A stretch of DNA of 64,000 nt from Chitinophagaceae bacterium (GCA_016699815.1 CP065012.1:2326001-2390000); one strand, 5' to 3'; positions 26,299 to 35,889 are shown, numbered from the stretch's first letter. Notes: generated from the sequence alone by a model not told the origin. Numbers and translations: made by a program.

Positions 26299-27093
26299 TC
26301 AGGCAGGTAAATAGCCTTTGTAAATAAGCGTCAGGAGGAGTATGCCTAAAATAATACGGTAAATGCCCCAAACCTTAAAGCCGTGTTTTTGCAAAAAACC
26401 AATAAAAAATTTAATGGCAAGGAGCGCAACTATAAAGGCTACAATATTACCTATAGCCAGCAATTGCAGCTCATTGCTGCTAAACCCGCCATTTTGTCGG
26501 TAATATTTAAATAATTTATAGCCAGATGCAGCCAGCATGGTAGGCACGGCTAAAAAAAATGAAAATTCTGCAGCTGCATAACGTGTTAATTTTTGCTGCA
26601 TTCCGCCAATTATGGAAGCTGCGCTGCGACTTACCCCGGGAACCATGGCCAGGCATTGCCAGCAACCTATGATAAAGGCTTTGATAAAGGAAATTTCTTT
26701 TTCGTTGTGGATTTCATTTTGGGTAAAAACTTTATCAATAAAAATTAAAACAATACCGCCAAGCAATAAGGCTATTGCTACGGTAGTGCTGCTATTCAGC
26801 AGGGCATCAATTTTTTTAGAAAACAAAAGGCCCAGTACCATAGCTGGTATTACGCCTATGGCAAGCTTTAAGTAAAAGTTGATATTTTTAAAATCGAAGA
26901 ATTTTTTGCGGTAAAGTACCAAAACCGATAAAATGGCGCCAAGCTGAATAGCTACGGTAAATACTTTTACAAAATCAGTTTCTTCCACACCCAAAAGTTT
27001 CTCGGTAATAATCATGTGCCCGGTACTGCTAATGGGGATGTATTCTGTAATTCCTTCTACAATAGCAATAATGATGCTCTCAATAATATTCAT
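26299..27093 (-). CDS. uppP: Undecaprenyl-diphosphatase
   Basis: A 264-residue polytopic inner-membrane enzyme (BacA family) that removes a phosphate from undecaprenyl diphosphate, recycling the lipid carrier for peptidoglycan and other glycans. Both catalytic boxes are present: VEGITEYIPISSTGHMIITE near the N-terminus and MVPGVSRSAASIIGGM at about residues 151-166. It has about seven or eight hydrophobic segments. It follows ftsX and the DUF3098 gene on the same strand, a gene order common in Bacteroidota, but a hairpin terminator lies just upstream. Confidence 0.96.
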   Translation of the reverse strand: MNIIESIIIAIVEGITEYIPISSTGHMIITEKLLGVEETDFVKVFTVAIQLGAILSVLVLYRKKFFDFKNINFYLKLAIGVIPAMVLGLLFSKKIDALLNSSTTVAIALLLGGIVLIFIDKVFTQNEIHNEKEISFIKAFIIGCWQCLAMVPGVSRSAASIIGGMQQKLTRYAAAEFSFFLAVPTMLAASGYKLFKYYRQNGGFSSNELQLLAIGNIVAFIVALLAIKFFIGFLQKHGFKVWGIYRIILGILLLTLIYKGYLPA

Positions 27094-27114
27094 ACGCAGT
27101 AATTAAAATTAAAA

Positions 27115-27160
27115 AACCGGTTTAAAACCTGAAATAAAAATTCAAATTTATAAACCGGTT
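27115..27160 (-). terminator. Hairpin terminator between the DUF3098 gene and uppP
   Basis: A perfect 10-bp stem (27115-27124 with 27151-27160) with a 26-base AT-rich loop. On the minus strand it is followed by a T-run. It probably ends or attenuates the ftsX-DUF3098 transcript before uppP. The long loop makes it less certain. Confidence 0.6.
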
Positions 27161-27185
27161 AAAAAATGTTAGGCATTTTAAAATA

Positions 27186-27464
27186 TCAGTCGGTTTTTGA
27201 TTTTTTCATTATGGCATAAATCTCAATTACAAACCCTGCAATAATTAATAACGGCGCTAAGGTTATACGAATGGGGCTGTACACTTCTTTAGGGTCAAAC
27301 ACCTGAGGATTGGTACCTTTACCGCCGGCCATTAAAAAAAAACCTACGGCCAGTACCGCAAGGCCAATCAGCATCCATTTATAATTTTCTTTAGTAAACA
27401 ACTCTATATTGGCATGAGATTCCTTATGTGTTTTAGGTGAAATTTCTGGTTTGTTTTTTGACAT
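27186..27464 (-). CDS. DUF3098 membrane protein
   Basis: A 92-residue small membrane protein with two helices (WMLIGLAVLAVGFFLMAG and ITLAPLLIIAGFVIEIYAIM) separated by a conserved loop with VFDPKEVYSPIR. This is the pattern of DUF3098, which in Bacteroidota is commonly encoded between ftsX and uppP, as here. It is 93 bases downstream of ftsX. Function is unknown; the gene order suggests a role near cell-wall synthesis or division. Confidence 0.88.
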   Translation of the reverse strand: MSKNKPEISPKTHKESHANIELFTKENYKWMLIGLAVLAVGFFLMAGGKGTNPQVFDPKEVYSPIRITLAPLLIIAGFVIEIYAIMKKSKTD

Positions 27465-27557
27465 AAACTTGTTATTGAGGCTGCAATATAACTTAAGGTT
27501 CCAAAAGTTCCAAAACTTGGCCTGTACTGGATTTAATAAGTATCGGTTGCAGCCTTG

Positions 27558-28436
27558 TTAATACAATTCGTCCAGCTTCATTTTTAAATATTTAATAACT
27601 GCCCTGTGCGTGCTTATCACCGTAATGGTAATACCCAAAATAACTATTAAGATACAAAGGAATAAAAGCCCACGGTTATCGTGCAATAATTTAAAGTCGG
27701 GAATAAATTTTTCAATGAGTATCACAGAACCCAAAACAGCAACAATAGCAATAGCAGAGGCAATTAGCCCGTTTATAATAGCTCGTTTATTCAGCGGTTT
27801 GGAAATAAATCCCCTTGTGGCACCAACCATTTGCATAGTTTTAATCAAAAACCGGTTACTGTACATTGCCAGCCTTATGGTATTATCAATAGATATAACC
27901 ACAAGTACCGTTAATAAAATAGCTGCAATAATAAAAATTACGGCTGCTGTTTTTACAAATTTACTTACCTGCGTTAAAGTTTCGGTGGGAAATTGAAATT
28001 CGCTGATAACGCCTGGATAATAGTTTTGTAAATCCGCAGCAAGTAAGGCGAGGCTGTCTTTATCAACATGGTCGGCTTTTACATAAAAGTCAATACTTTC
28101 CGGCAAAGGATTGTTGGATAAAAACTGTTTCCAGGTAGTATCGTTTTCTGCATTCCATTTAGCAATGGCTTTTTCTTTGGTAACATATTCTACACGGTTA
28201 GCATAGGGTAAAGCACTGATGTATTGGGTAAGGCTGTCAATTTGAACCTTGGGTGCATCCCTGTTTAAATAAGTGTGCACCTGTATGCTTTCTTTAAAAT
28301 AATCGCCGGTTTTACGCAGGTTTAGGAAAAACCAGCCAACTATTCCAAATAAAAAAAGCACTAAGGAAACACCAATTATTGCATAGATATAACTGGGTTT
28401 GCTTTTTGTACCGGGAGCTTTTCCAAATTGAGCCAT
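27558..28436 (-). CDS. ftsX: Cell-division permease-like protein FtsX
   Basis: A 292-residue membrane protein of the FtsX/ABC permease type. One N-terminal helix (about residues 20-40, YIYAIIGVSLVLFLFGIVGW) is followed by an extracytoplasmic domain with PLPESIDFYVKADHVDKDSL. A C-terminal three-helix bundle includes FLIKTMQMVGATRGFISKPL and ends in KYLKMKLDELY. With the ATPase FtsE it controls peptidoglycan hydrolases at the septum; no ftsE gene is in the window. It is divergent from leuS across 286 bases. Confidence 0.93.
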   Translation of the reverse strand: MAQFGKAPGTKSKPSYIYAIIGVSLVLFLFGIVGWFFLNLRKTGDYFKESIQVHTYLNRDAPKVQIDSLTQYISALPYANRVEYVTKEKAIAKWNAENDTTWKQFLSNNPLPESIDFYVKADHVDKDSLALLAADLQNYYPGVISEFQFPTETLTQVSKFVKTAAVIFIIAAILLTVLVVISIDNTIRLAMYSNRFLIKTMQMVGATRGFISKPLNKRAIINGLIASAIAIVAVLGSVILIEKFIPDFKLLHDNRGLLFLCILIVILGITITVISTHRAVIKYLKMKLDELY

Positions 28437-28722
28437 AGTTTTTTTAATTTATTAATTTTTTCTAAGGAGATATGGTTGCCGCTATTATATTTTTACCTCA
28501 CAAATGAATAAAGTAATGTTATTTTCAATGTAACCCCATTCATCATTCTCTATTATTAACGCCATTTGCAGCAAAAATAAAGGATTTTAACTGCTTTGCT
28601 TTAAATTTGCGGCTTACAAAAAAATTGAGATTGCCTGTCAAATATATTTTTATAGAACTATAGTTACGCCTATTGTTTTGTTAAAATACTATTTAATAAA
28701 ATCAATGATAGCATAAACAAGA

Positions 28723-31533
28723 ATGGAATACAATTTTAAGGATATAGAAAAAAAATGGCAGGATGACTGGAAGGCAAGCAATACCTATTCCATAAGTAAT
28801 AATAGTAGCAAACCCAAATATTATGTACTGGATATGTTCCCCTACCCCAGCGGCGCAGGTTTGCATGTGGGTCATCCATTGGGCTATATTGCCAGCGATA
28901 TTTACAGCCGTTATAAAAGATTAAAAGGGTTTAATGTACTACATCCAATGGGCTTTGATAGTTTTGGTTTACCGGCTGAGCAATATGCTATTGAAACCGG
29001 TAAGCACCCAGCCGATACTACCCATAAAAATATTGACACTTTTAAAAAGCAATTAGATAAAATTGGTTTTTGTTACGATTGGGATAGAGAAGTACGCACC
29101 AGCGATGCACAATATTATAAATGGACACAGTGGATTTTTCTGCAACTCTTCAACAGTTATTTTTGTAATACCTGCAAAGCAGCTTTACCTATAACAACGT
29201 TAATAAATAAATACGAAACTAAGGGCAGCAGCAAGTTTACAGCCGATGCCTGGAATGCCTTTGATGAAAAAACGAAAAGCGATTGGTTGATGAAACGCCG
29301 CCTTGCTTTTGTAGCTTATGGTGAAGTAAACTGGTGCGAAGCGCTAGGAACCGTACTGGCCAATGACGAAGTAGTAAACGGCGTAAGTGAAAGGGGCGGC
29401 CACCCGGTTGTAAAAAAGAAAATGCGCCAATGGTATTTGCGCATTACGGCTTATGCCGACAGGTTGCTGCAAGGCCTGGATACAGTAGACTTTAGCGATG
29501 CTATGAAAGAAATGCAGCGCAACTGGATAGGAAGGAGCGAAGGAGCAGAGATAGAATTTGAAATTAAGATTGGAAAATCTGTTAAAAAAAAGGAAGTTAT
29601 TCAGCAAGACAATTCGATTTCGATTGTAAAGGGTTCTATTTCAGAAACATATTTAGATGAGCCTATAACGGTTTACAGCACCCGGCCCGATACTATTTTT
29701 GGTGTGGACTTTTTGGTGCTGGCACCCGAACATGAATTGGTAAAAGAAATTGTGAGTGATAAGCAGGCCGATGCTATTGAAGAATACCTTACTTATGTAA
29801 AAAGCCGTAGCGACAGGGAGCGTATGAGCGAAGTTAAACAAGTTACCGGCTGCTTTACCGGCGCTTATGCAAAAAATCCTTTTAATGGCAGGGAAATACC
29901 AATTTACATTGCAGAATATGTGTTGGCAGGTTATGGAACTGGGGCTATAATGGCCGTACCCTGTGGCGACCAAAGAGATTATGATTTTGCCCAACATTTT
30001 AACATTCCCATTACTAATATAATAGGCAGCCATTTTAATGGCAACGAAGCCAACCCTACAAAAGATGCAGTACTGGAAAATAGCGATTTTTTAAATGGTT
30101 TGCTCATGAAAGAAGCCATTGGCGTAGCCGTAAATAAAATAGTAGAACTGGGTATTGGTAAAAGAAAAGTGAATTACAAAATGAGAGATGCAGGCTTTAG
30201 CCGCCAGCGTTATTGGGGCGAGCCTTTTCCTATAAAATGGGTAGATGGCTTGCCCGTTGCATTAAACGAAGATGAACTGCCTTTACAATTACCACATGTG
30301 GAAAAATATGGCCCCGGGCCAGATGGGGAAGGGCCGCTGGCAAACATACAGGAATGGAAAGATGCCAATATGGAAACAAGTACCATGCCCGGTTATGCCG
30401 GAAGCAGTTGGTATTTTTTACGCTACATGGATCCACACAACAACAATAGTTTTTGCAACCGCAAAGCAAGCGATTACTGGAACCAGGTAGATGTTTATAT
30501 TGGCGGTACAGAACATGCCGTAGGCCATTTACTCTACAGCCGCATGTGGACAAAAGTGTTGTTCGACCTGGGATTGATAGGCTTTGATGAGCCTTTTAAA
30601 AGGTTGGTGAACCAGGGGATGATACAGGGGAGTAGCAGGTTAGTGTATAGGATAACCGGAACAAATAAATTTGTTTCAATCAGTAAAAAGGCAGATTATA
30701 ATGTGAATGAACTTCATGTTGATGTAAACTTAGTTGATGGAGTTGAATTGAAAATTAATGAATTTAAAAAATGGAAAAATGCTGAGTTTGTCAATGCAGC
30801 ATTTATTTTGGAGGATGATGGAAAATACATCTGCGGTGTTGAAGTTGAAAAAATGTCCAAATCAAAATACAACACGGTTAACCCCGATGAGTTGTGTGAA
30901 AAATACGGTGCCGATACTTTTCGAATGTACGAAATGTTCCTGGGCCCTGTGGAGCAAAGCAAACCCTGGGATACCAAGGGCATTGAAGGCGTACACCGTT
31001 TTTTAAGAAAACTCTGGCGCTTGTTTAATGATGAGTTGAAAGGAAAAATATGGACAGTTGACCAATCAACCGATTCCGAACTAAAAATCATCAACCGCAC
31101 CATTAAAAAAATAGAACAGGATACCGAGAACTTTTCTTTTAATACAGCCGTAAGCGCTTTTATGGTTTGTGTAAATGAACTTGCCGATGCCAAATGCCAT
31201 AAAAAAGAAGTGCTTCAAAAACTATTGGTACTGCTTGCACCTTATGCGCCGCATATTGCAGAAGAACTTTGGAGCCAATTGGGCAATACTGGCTCTGTGT
31301 TAGACGCTGATTATCCAGCACTGGAAGAAAAATATTTAGTAGAAACCAGCAAAGAATACCCATTGAGCATAAATGGTAAACTGAGAACTACCCTTACGCT
31401 TTCTCTTGAGCTGCAGCAGACTGAAGTAGAAGCTATTGTATTGCAAAACGATGTGGTACAAAAATGGCTGGAAGGCAAAGCGCCTAAAAAAATAATTTTT
31501 GTAAAAGGTAAAATGATCAACGTAGTGATTTAA
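28723..31533 (+). CDS. leuS: Leucyl-tRNA synthetase
   Basis: A 936-residue class I synthetase. The HIGH-type motif is in YPSGAGLHVGHPLGYIASDI and the KMSKS motif in VEKMSKSKYNTVNPDEL. The editing domain carries TVYSTRPDTIFGVDFLVLAP and AVPCGDQRDYDFAQHF; the last is the site that removes mischarged valine or isoleucine. It is longer than E. coli LeuS (860), mainly through lysine-rich insertions at about residues 284-306 and 630-705, the latter just before KMSKS. Similar insertions occur in other Bacteroidota. Monocistronic: 244 bases separate it from nuoA. Confidence 0.97.
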   Translation: MEYNFKDIEKKWQDDWKASNTYSISNNSSKPKYYVLDMFPYPSGAGLHVGHPLGYIASDIYSRYKRLKGFNVLHPMGFDSFGLPAEQYAIETGKHPADTTHKNIDTFKKQLDKIGFCYDWDREVRTSDAQYYKWTQWIFLQLFNSYFCNTCKAALPITTLINKYETKGSSKFTADAWNAFDEKTKSDWLMKRRLAFVAYGEVNWCEALGTVLANDEVVNGVSERGGHPVVKKKMRQWYLRITAYADRLLQGLDTVDFSDAMKEMQRNWIGRSEGAEIEFEIKIGKSVKKKEVIQQDNSISIVKGSISETYLDEPITVYSTRPDTIFGVDFLVLAPEHELVKEIVSDKQADAIEEYLTYVKSRSDRERMSEVKQVTGCFTGAYAKNPFNGREIPIYIAEYVLAGYGTGAIMAVPCGDQRDYDFAQHFNIPITNIIGSHFNGNEANPTKDAVLENSDFLNGLLMKEAIGVAVNKIVELGIGKRKVNYKMRDAGFSRQRYWGEPFPIKWVDGLPVALNEDELPLQLPHVEKYGPGPDGEGPLANIQEWKDANMETSTMPGYAGSSWYFLRYMDPHNNNSFCNRKASDYWNQVDVYIGGTEHAVGHLLYSRMWTKVLFDLGLIGFDEPFKRLVNQGMIQGSSRLVYRITGTNKFVSISKKADYNVNELHVDVNLVDGVELKINEFKKWKNAEFVNAAFILEDDGKYICGVEVEKMSKSKYNTVNPDELCEKYGADTFRMYEMFLGPVEQSKPWDTKGIEGVHRFLRKLWRLFNDELKGKIWTVDQSTDSELKIINRTIKKIEQDTENFSFNTAVSAFMVCVNELADAKCHKKEVLQKLLVLLAPYAPHIAEELWSQLGNTGSVLDADYPALEEKYLVETSKEYPLSINGKLRTTLTLSLELQQTEVEAIVLQNDVVQKWLEGKAPKKIIFVKGKMINVVI

Positions 31534-31724
31534 ACAGCAATTTTTTGGCCACTACGCCATTTAGGGAATTTTTTTTAAAGGATACAGTTGCTATTTTTAT
31601 TCTCTCAAATGGTACCAATGAAAAAGTTTATTAATTTTTTGAGTATTTTATATTTTGTTTTTACACTGCACTTGCAATAGGAATTTGAAGCGCCTATATA
31701 TTTCCACAATATGTATAAAACATA

Positions 31725-31756
31725 TTTTGTGTAATTGCCAATGATGGTTAACTTTA
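31725..31756 (+). promoter_or_regulatory. Candidate promoter of the nuo operon
   Basis: TTTTG (31725-31729) is followed after 19 bases by TAACTTTA (31749-31756), close to the Bacteroidota -33 TTG / -7 TAnnTTTG arrangement. The ATG of nuoA is 22 bases further. The last base of the -7 box deviates (A for G). Confidence 0.55.
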
Positions 31757-31777
31757 AGGCAATTAATATTGCGAAAT

Positions 31778-32128
31778 ATGGGAGCCGCTTCCCTCATCAT
31801 TCTTTCTTTTGCAGCCATTGCCTTTTCGGGTATTGCATTACTGGTTTCCAAATTTTTATTAAAACCTACTACCAATAAGCAAAAAGGTGAGCCTTATGAA
31901 TGTGGCGTACCAACAAAAGGCCCCACTTGGGTACAGTTTAATGTAGGATATTATTTGTTTGCCCTGCTCTTTTTATTATTTGATGTAGAATTGATTTTTT
32001 TATTTCCCTGGGCAGTGGTAGTGAAAAAAATCGGCTGGTTTGCCCTGGCTGAAGTGATGGTTTTTCTCTTTATTTTATTTTTAGGTTTTTTATATGCACA
32101 TAAAAAAGGCGCTTTGAAGTGGCAATAA
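31778..32128 (+). CDS. nuoA: NADH-quinone oxidoreductase subunit A
   Basis: A 116-residue membrane subunit of complex I with three helices. The conserved loop GEPYECGVPTKGPTWVQFNV and the acidic helix ALLFLLFDVELIFLFPWAVV identify it. The ATG at 31778 is used; an in-frame TTG nine bases upstream is less likely. First gene of an 11-gene operon that builds the membrane arm and the quinone-connecting module of complex I. The stop is followed one base later by the nuoB start. Confidence 0.96.
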   Translation: MGAASLIILSFAAIAFSGIALLVSKFLLKPTTNKQKGEPYECGVPTKGPTWVQFNVGYYLFALLFLLFDVELIFLFPWAVVVKKIGWFALAEVMVFLFILFLGFLYAHKKGALKWQ

Positions 32129-32129
32129 T

Positions 32130-32687
32130 ATGAGTGAAGAAATTAAATCGCAGGGTGCGGAGGTATTTCCAGGCGAAATAGTTCGGGAAACCGGGTCTGC
32201 CATTAGCACCAGTAAACTCGATGACCTTATCAATTGGGCCAGGAGCAATTCTTTGTGGCCTCTTACATTTGGTACAAGCTGCTGTGCCATTGAGTTTATG
32301 TCGGTAAATTCTGCCAGGTACGATTGGAGCCGCTTTGGTTTTGAAGTAGTAAGGGCTTCACCAAGGCAGGCAGATGTTATTATTATTGCCGGTACAATTG
32401 TAAATAAAATGGCACCTGTACTCAAGCGCCTTTACGATCAAATGGCCGAACCCAAATATGTGGTTGCAATGGGCGCCTGTGCCATTAGTGGCGGGCCTTT
32501 TTTTTATAATACCTACAGCGTAGTAAAAGGTGCAGATCATGTAATTCCTGTAGATGTGTACATTCCCGGCTGCCCGCCAAGGCCCGAAGCCCTCATTCAT
32601 GCTTTAATTGCTTTACAGAAAAAAATAAGAATGGGTTTAACCCGTGAACAAATAAAGGAAGAAATGAAAATGTTGCCAGTAATCTAA
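32130..32687 (+). CDS. nuoB: NADH-quinone oxidoreductase subunit B
   Basis: A 185-residue subunit that holds iron-sulfur cluster N2, which passes electrons to quinone. All four ligands are visible: the tandem Cys51-Cys52 in FGTSCCAIEFM, Cys117 in AMGACAISGG and Cys148 in YIPGCPPRPEALIHAL. It sits at the junction of the peripheral and membrane arms with NuoD. Length is normal. Confidence 0.97.
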   Translation: MSEEIKSQGAEVFPGEIVRETGSAISTSKLDDLINWARSNSLWPLTFGTSCCAIEFMSVNSARYDWSRFGFEVVRASPRQADVIIIAGTIVNKMAPVLKRLYDQMAEPKYVVAMGACAISGGPFFYNTYSVVKGADHVIPVDVYIPGCPPRPEALIHALIALQKKIRMGLTREQIKEEMKMLPVI

Positions 32688-32707
32688 TCTATTTTTGAAA
32701 AAACCTG

Positions 32708-33166
32708 ATGACCAAAGAAGAACTGAAAATACTACTTGCCGAACTTTTGCCAGCCGCAACTTTTGAAGAGGGTAGCCAATGGCCCTATGTTATTGTTCCT
32801 TCTGCTGATTGGTTAAGCATTGCAGGCTTGTTGCGCAACCATAAAAATTTGCAATTCGATTTTCTTTATTGCGAAACTTGTATAGACTGGAAGACAAAAC
32901 TTACCATGGTTTATTTTCTTCGTTCTACAATTTTTGGCCATGAACTTTTTGTAAAATCCGATTTGAACCGTGATAATCCCGAGATAGAATCGGTTTCATC
33001 CATTTGGCTTACGGCCAATTTTAATGAAAGAGAAGTGTATGAAATGTTTGGTGTAACATTCCTTCATCATCCAGATTTACGATTGTTGATTTTGCCCGAT
33101 GGATGGGAGGGCCGCAACCCTTTGAGAAAAGATTTTGAAGACCCTGTGAACATGATAAAACTATAA
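32708..33166 (+). CDS. nuoC: NADH-quinone oxidoreductase subunit C
   Basis: A 152-residue 30-kDa-type subunit of complex I. The family signature is at the C-terminal end: SIWLTANFNEREVYEMFGV followed by HPDLRLLILPDGWEGRNPLR and KDFEDP. It is separate from nuoD, not fused as in some Bacteroides and enterobacteria; the nuoD frame begins one base after its stop. Confidence 0.95.
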   Translation: MTKEELKILLAELLPAATFEEGSQWPYVIVPSADWLSIAGLLRNHKNLQFDFLYCETCIDWKTKLTMVYFLRSTIFGHELFVKSDLNRDNPEIESVSSIWLTANFNEREVYEMFGVTFLHHPDLRLLILPDGWEGRNPLRKDFEDPVNMIKL

Positions 33167-33167
33167 T

Positions 33168-34295
33168 TTGTACACAACTACCAATATATTGCAACAACCC
33201 ACCGCCGAAGGTGAAATGATCATCAACATAGGGCCGCAGCATCCTGCAACGCATGGTGTATTACATTTTGTAATAACCCTCAATGGTGAAACCATCAAAA
33301 AAGTAGAACCTCACCTGGGCTATATCCATCGCTCCATAGAAAAAATGTGCGAAAGCCTCAGCTACCGCCAGTTTATTTATGTAACCAGCCGCATGGATTA
33401 TCTTAGCAGCCATATCAATAACCATGCATGTTGCCTGGTTACAGAGCAGGCCATGCAAATAGAATTGCCGGCAAGGGCATTGGTCATCCGGGTACTCATG
33501 GATGAACTTACCCGTATGGCATCTCATATGCTTTGGTGGGCTTCTATGGCAATGGATATTGGTGCGCTTACCCCTTTCTTTCATGCCTTTAGGGAAAGAG
33601 AAATGATCACCGATATTTTTGAAGATACCTGTGGTACAAGGTTAACCATGAACTATATGGTTCCCGGTGGTGTACTCATGGATTTGCATCCCGGTTTTCA
33701 AAATAAAGTCCATGCTTTCATCAGGCAATTCAAATTTAAATTGCCAGAGTATGATGAACTGGTTACCGATAATATAATTTTTCAAAACCGTACCAAAGGC
33801 ATTGGTCATTTGAGCAGGGAAGCCGCAATTTCTTATGGTTGCACAGGGCCTGTGGCAAGGGCAAGCGGGGTGAGTTGTGATGTACGCAAACATTTTCCTT
33901 ATGCCATTTACGATAAATTAAATTTTGAAGAAATAATTGATACAGGTTGCGATAGCTGGGCAAGATATAATGTAAGGATGCAGGAAATGCGGCAAAGCCT
34001 TAGTATTATTGAGCAGTTAATTGATAATATCCCGGAAGGAGATTTTCAGGCAAAAACAAAAGCAGTGTTGAAACCACCCAAAGGCGAATTTTACAGTAAG
34101 GTAGAAACTGCCCGTGGGGAATTAGGGGTGTATATTGTGAGCGAAGGCGCTACAACGCCTTACCGTATTAAATTTCGCTCCCCTGGTTTTAGTAATTTAA
34201 GTGCTTTGGAGCATATGGCTGTGGGCGGTAAAATTGGCGATTTTGTTGCCGTAATGGGAAGCATTGATTTGGTAATACCGGATATAGACCGATAA
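33168..34295 (+). CDS. nuoD: NADH-quinone oxidoreductase subunit D
   Basis: A 375-residue 49-kDa-type subunit that forms the quinone pocket with NuoB. Signatures are NIGPQHPATHGVLHFVITLN, HLGYIHRSIEKM, VTSRMDYLSSHINNHA and YRIKFRSPGFSNLSALEHMA, ending in SIDLVIPDIDR. The first usable codon is TTG at 33168, one base after the nuoC stop; an ATG at 33216 would leave only six residues before the conserved NIGPQHP. I prefer the TTG start. Directly downstream, where nuoE, nuoF and nuoG usually lie, there are only 21 bases before nuoH. Confidence 0.95.
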   Translation: MYTTTNILQQPTAEGEMIINIGPQHPATHGVLHFVITLNGETIKKVEPHLGYIHRSIEKMCESLSYRQFIYVTSRMDYLSSHINNHACCLVTEQAMQIELPARALVIRVLMDELTRMASHMLWWASMAMDIGALTPFFHAFREREMITDIFEDTCGTRLTMNYMVPGGVLMDLHPGFQNKVHAFIRQFKFKLPEYDELVTDNIIFQNRTKGIGHLSREAAISYGCTGPVARASGVSCDVRKHFPYAIYDKLNFEEIIDTGCDSWARYNVRMQEMRQSLSIIEQLIDNIPEGDFQAKTKAVLKPPKGEFYSKVETARGELGVYIVSEGATTPYRIKFRSPGFSNLSALEHMAVGGKIGDFVAVMGSIDLVIPDIDR

Positions 34296-34316
34296 AATTG
34301 TACAACTTTTTTATAC

Positions 34317-35393
34317 ATGTGGAGCCTTAATGAAATAGTAAAAAGAACCGATGTAAAGTTGAATGAAATGTTCAGCCCTGCAATGGCTTTTTTATTTGAG
34401 GCAATTATTGTAGCCCTGCTTGCCATAAGCTTATTTGCAATTCTTGGGCTGGTACTTGTGCTTATGGAAAGAAAGGTTTCTTCTTTTATGCAGGTACGTT
34501 TGGGGCCCAACCGTGTGGGGCCAAAAGGGATGTTTCAAACCGTGGCCGATACCATTAAATTAATTGTAAAAGAAGGAATGACGCCAAACAATGTGGACAG
34601 GTTTTTATTTCATCTTGCCCCATTTTTAGTAATGATTGTAGCCATGATATTGCTGGCTCCATTACCTTTTGCCAATGGGTTTCAAATATGGGATGTAAAT
34701 ATTGGGGTGTTGTTTGTAAGCGCTGTTTCTTCGGTAAGCGTAATTGGTATTTTAATGGCCGGGTGGAGCAGTAACAATAAATATTCTTTACTCGGCGCAA
34801 TGCGTAGCGGCGCACAAATTGTGAGCTACGAACTAAGTGCCGGCTTTTCCATTTTAGCCATAGTAATTTTATCGGGTAGCTTAACTTTTAGCGATATCAT
34901 TCAATCACAGGCAAATGGATGGTGGTTATTTAAAGGCCATATACCGGCAATAATAGCTTTTGTAATTTTTATTATTGCTTCTACTGCCGAAACCAATAGA
35001 GCGCCATTTGATATGGCCGAAGCTGAAAGTGAACTTACCGCAGGGTTTCATACAGAATATTCGGGAATGAAGTTTGCGTTATTTTTTTTAGCTGAATATG
35101 TAAATGTATTTATTGTGTGTGCCATTGGCGCCACCCTGTTCCTGGGCGGATGGATGCCGTTGCATTTTGGCAGCAATACCAGTTTTAACCATGTAATGGA
35201 TTATATACCGGGCATTGTATGGTTTTTTGGAAAAACTTTTTTTCTCATTTTTGTAATGATGTGGTTTAGGTGGACTTTTCCACGGTTACGCATTGATCAA
35301 TTGCTCAACCTGGAATGGAAATATTTATTACCCATAAGTTTAATAAATTTATTGCTGGTAACCGTTGTGGCAATTAGCGGTTGGCATTTTTAA
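34317..35393 (+). CDS. nuoH: NADH-quinone oxidoreductase subunit H
   Basis: A 358-residue subunit with about eight to nine membrane helices that links the quinone site to the proton channels. Signatures are LVLMERKVSSFMQVRLGPNR, ADTIKLIVKEGMTP, AETNRAPFDMAEAESELTAG and the C-terminal FVMMWFRWTFPRLRIDQLL. Length is slightly above the usual 320-350. It directly follows nuoD. Confidence 0.97.
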   Translation: MWSLNEIVKRTDVKLNEMFSPAMAFLFEAIIVALLAISLFAILGLVLVLMERKVSSFMQVRLGPNRVGPKGMFQTVADTIKLIVKEGMTPNNVDRFLFHLAPFLVMIVAMILLAPLPFANGFQIWDVNIGVLFVSAVSSVSVIGILMAGWSSNNKYSLLGAMRSGAQIVSYELSAGFSILAIVILSGSLTFSDIIQSQANGWWLFKGHIPAIIAFVIFIIASTAETNRAPFDMAEAESELTAGFHTEYSGMKFALFFLAEYVNVFIVCAIGATLFLGGWMPLHFGSNTSFNHVMDYIPGIVWFFGKTFFLIFVMMWFRWTFPRLRIDQLLNLEWKYLLPISLINLLLVTVVAISGWHF

Positions 35394-35402
35394 TGGATAA
35401 AC

Positions 35403-35873
35403 ATGTTTTTGATAAATTATATAAAGGATGTTTTTGGGGCGGTAAAGTCGCTGGCTATTGGTATGCGGCGTACCTTATTTTATTTTGTAAGGCCCAAAGA
35501 AATTATTACACAGCAATACCCCGATGAAATGCCCGTAATTGCAGAAAGGTTCAGGGGAGAAGTGGTATTGATGCATGATGAAAATAACGAGCATGCTTGC
35601 ACAGGATGCACGGCATGTGAACTGGCCTGCCCTAATGGAAGCATTAAAATTGTAACTAAGTTTGATATATCACCCGAAGGGAAAAAGAAAAAAGCTATTG
35701 ATACATTTGTGTATCACCTGGAAATGTGCACTATGTGCAACCTGTGTGTGGAAGCTTGCCCAACATCGGCAATTAAAATGGATACCGCCTATGAACACAG
35801 TGTATTTGACAGGAATAAGCTCACAAAAAAATTAAATAACGAAGGCTCTAAAGTAAGGTCGGGTGTAGAGTAA
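35403..35873 (+). CDS. nuoI: NADH-quinone oxidoreductase subunit I
   Basis: A 156-residue ferredoxin-like subunit with two [4Fe-4S] clusters, N6a and N6b. The Cys ligands are Cys66, Cys69, Cys72 and Cys76 (ACTGCTACELACP) and Cys109, Cys112, Cys115 and Cys119 (CTMCNLCVEACP). In the full complex it receives electrons from NuoG. As NuoEFG are not encoded here, it could be the entry point for another donor such as ferredoxin; that is inference. Confidence 0.96.
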   Translation: MFLINYIKDVFGAVKSLAIGMRRTLFYFVRPKEIITQQYPDEMPVIAERFRGEVVLMHDENNEHACTGCTACELACPNGSIKIVTKFDISPEGKKKKAIDTFVYHLEMCTMCNLCVEACPTSAIKMDTAYEHSVFDRNKLTKKLNNEGSKVRSGVE

Positions 35874-35889
35874 AACAAAAAAAAACAGG

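Noticed and set aside
28437..28722. A tRNA or small RNA between ftsX and leuS
   Set aside because: No cloverleaf, T-loop sequence or strong hairpin is visible; the region is plain AT-rich spacer.
31648..31875. A minus-strand frame upstream of nuoA
   Set aside because: It overlaps the nuo promoter and the nuoA start, starts nowhere near a promoter and shows no protein-like pattern.
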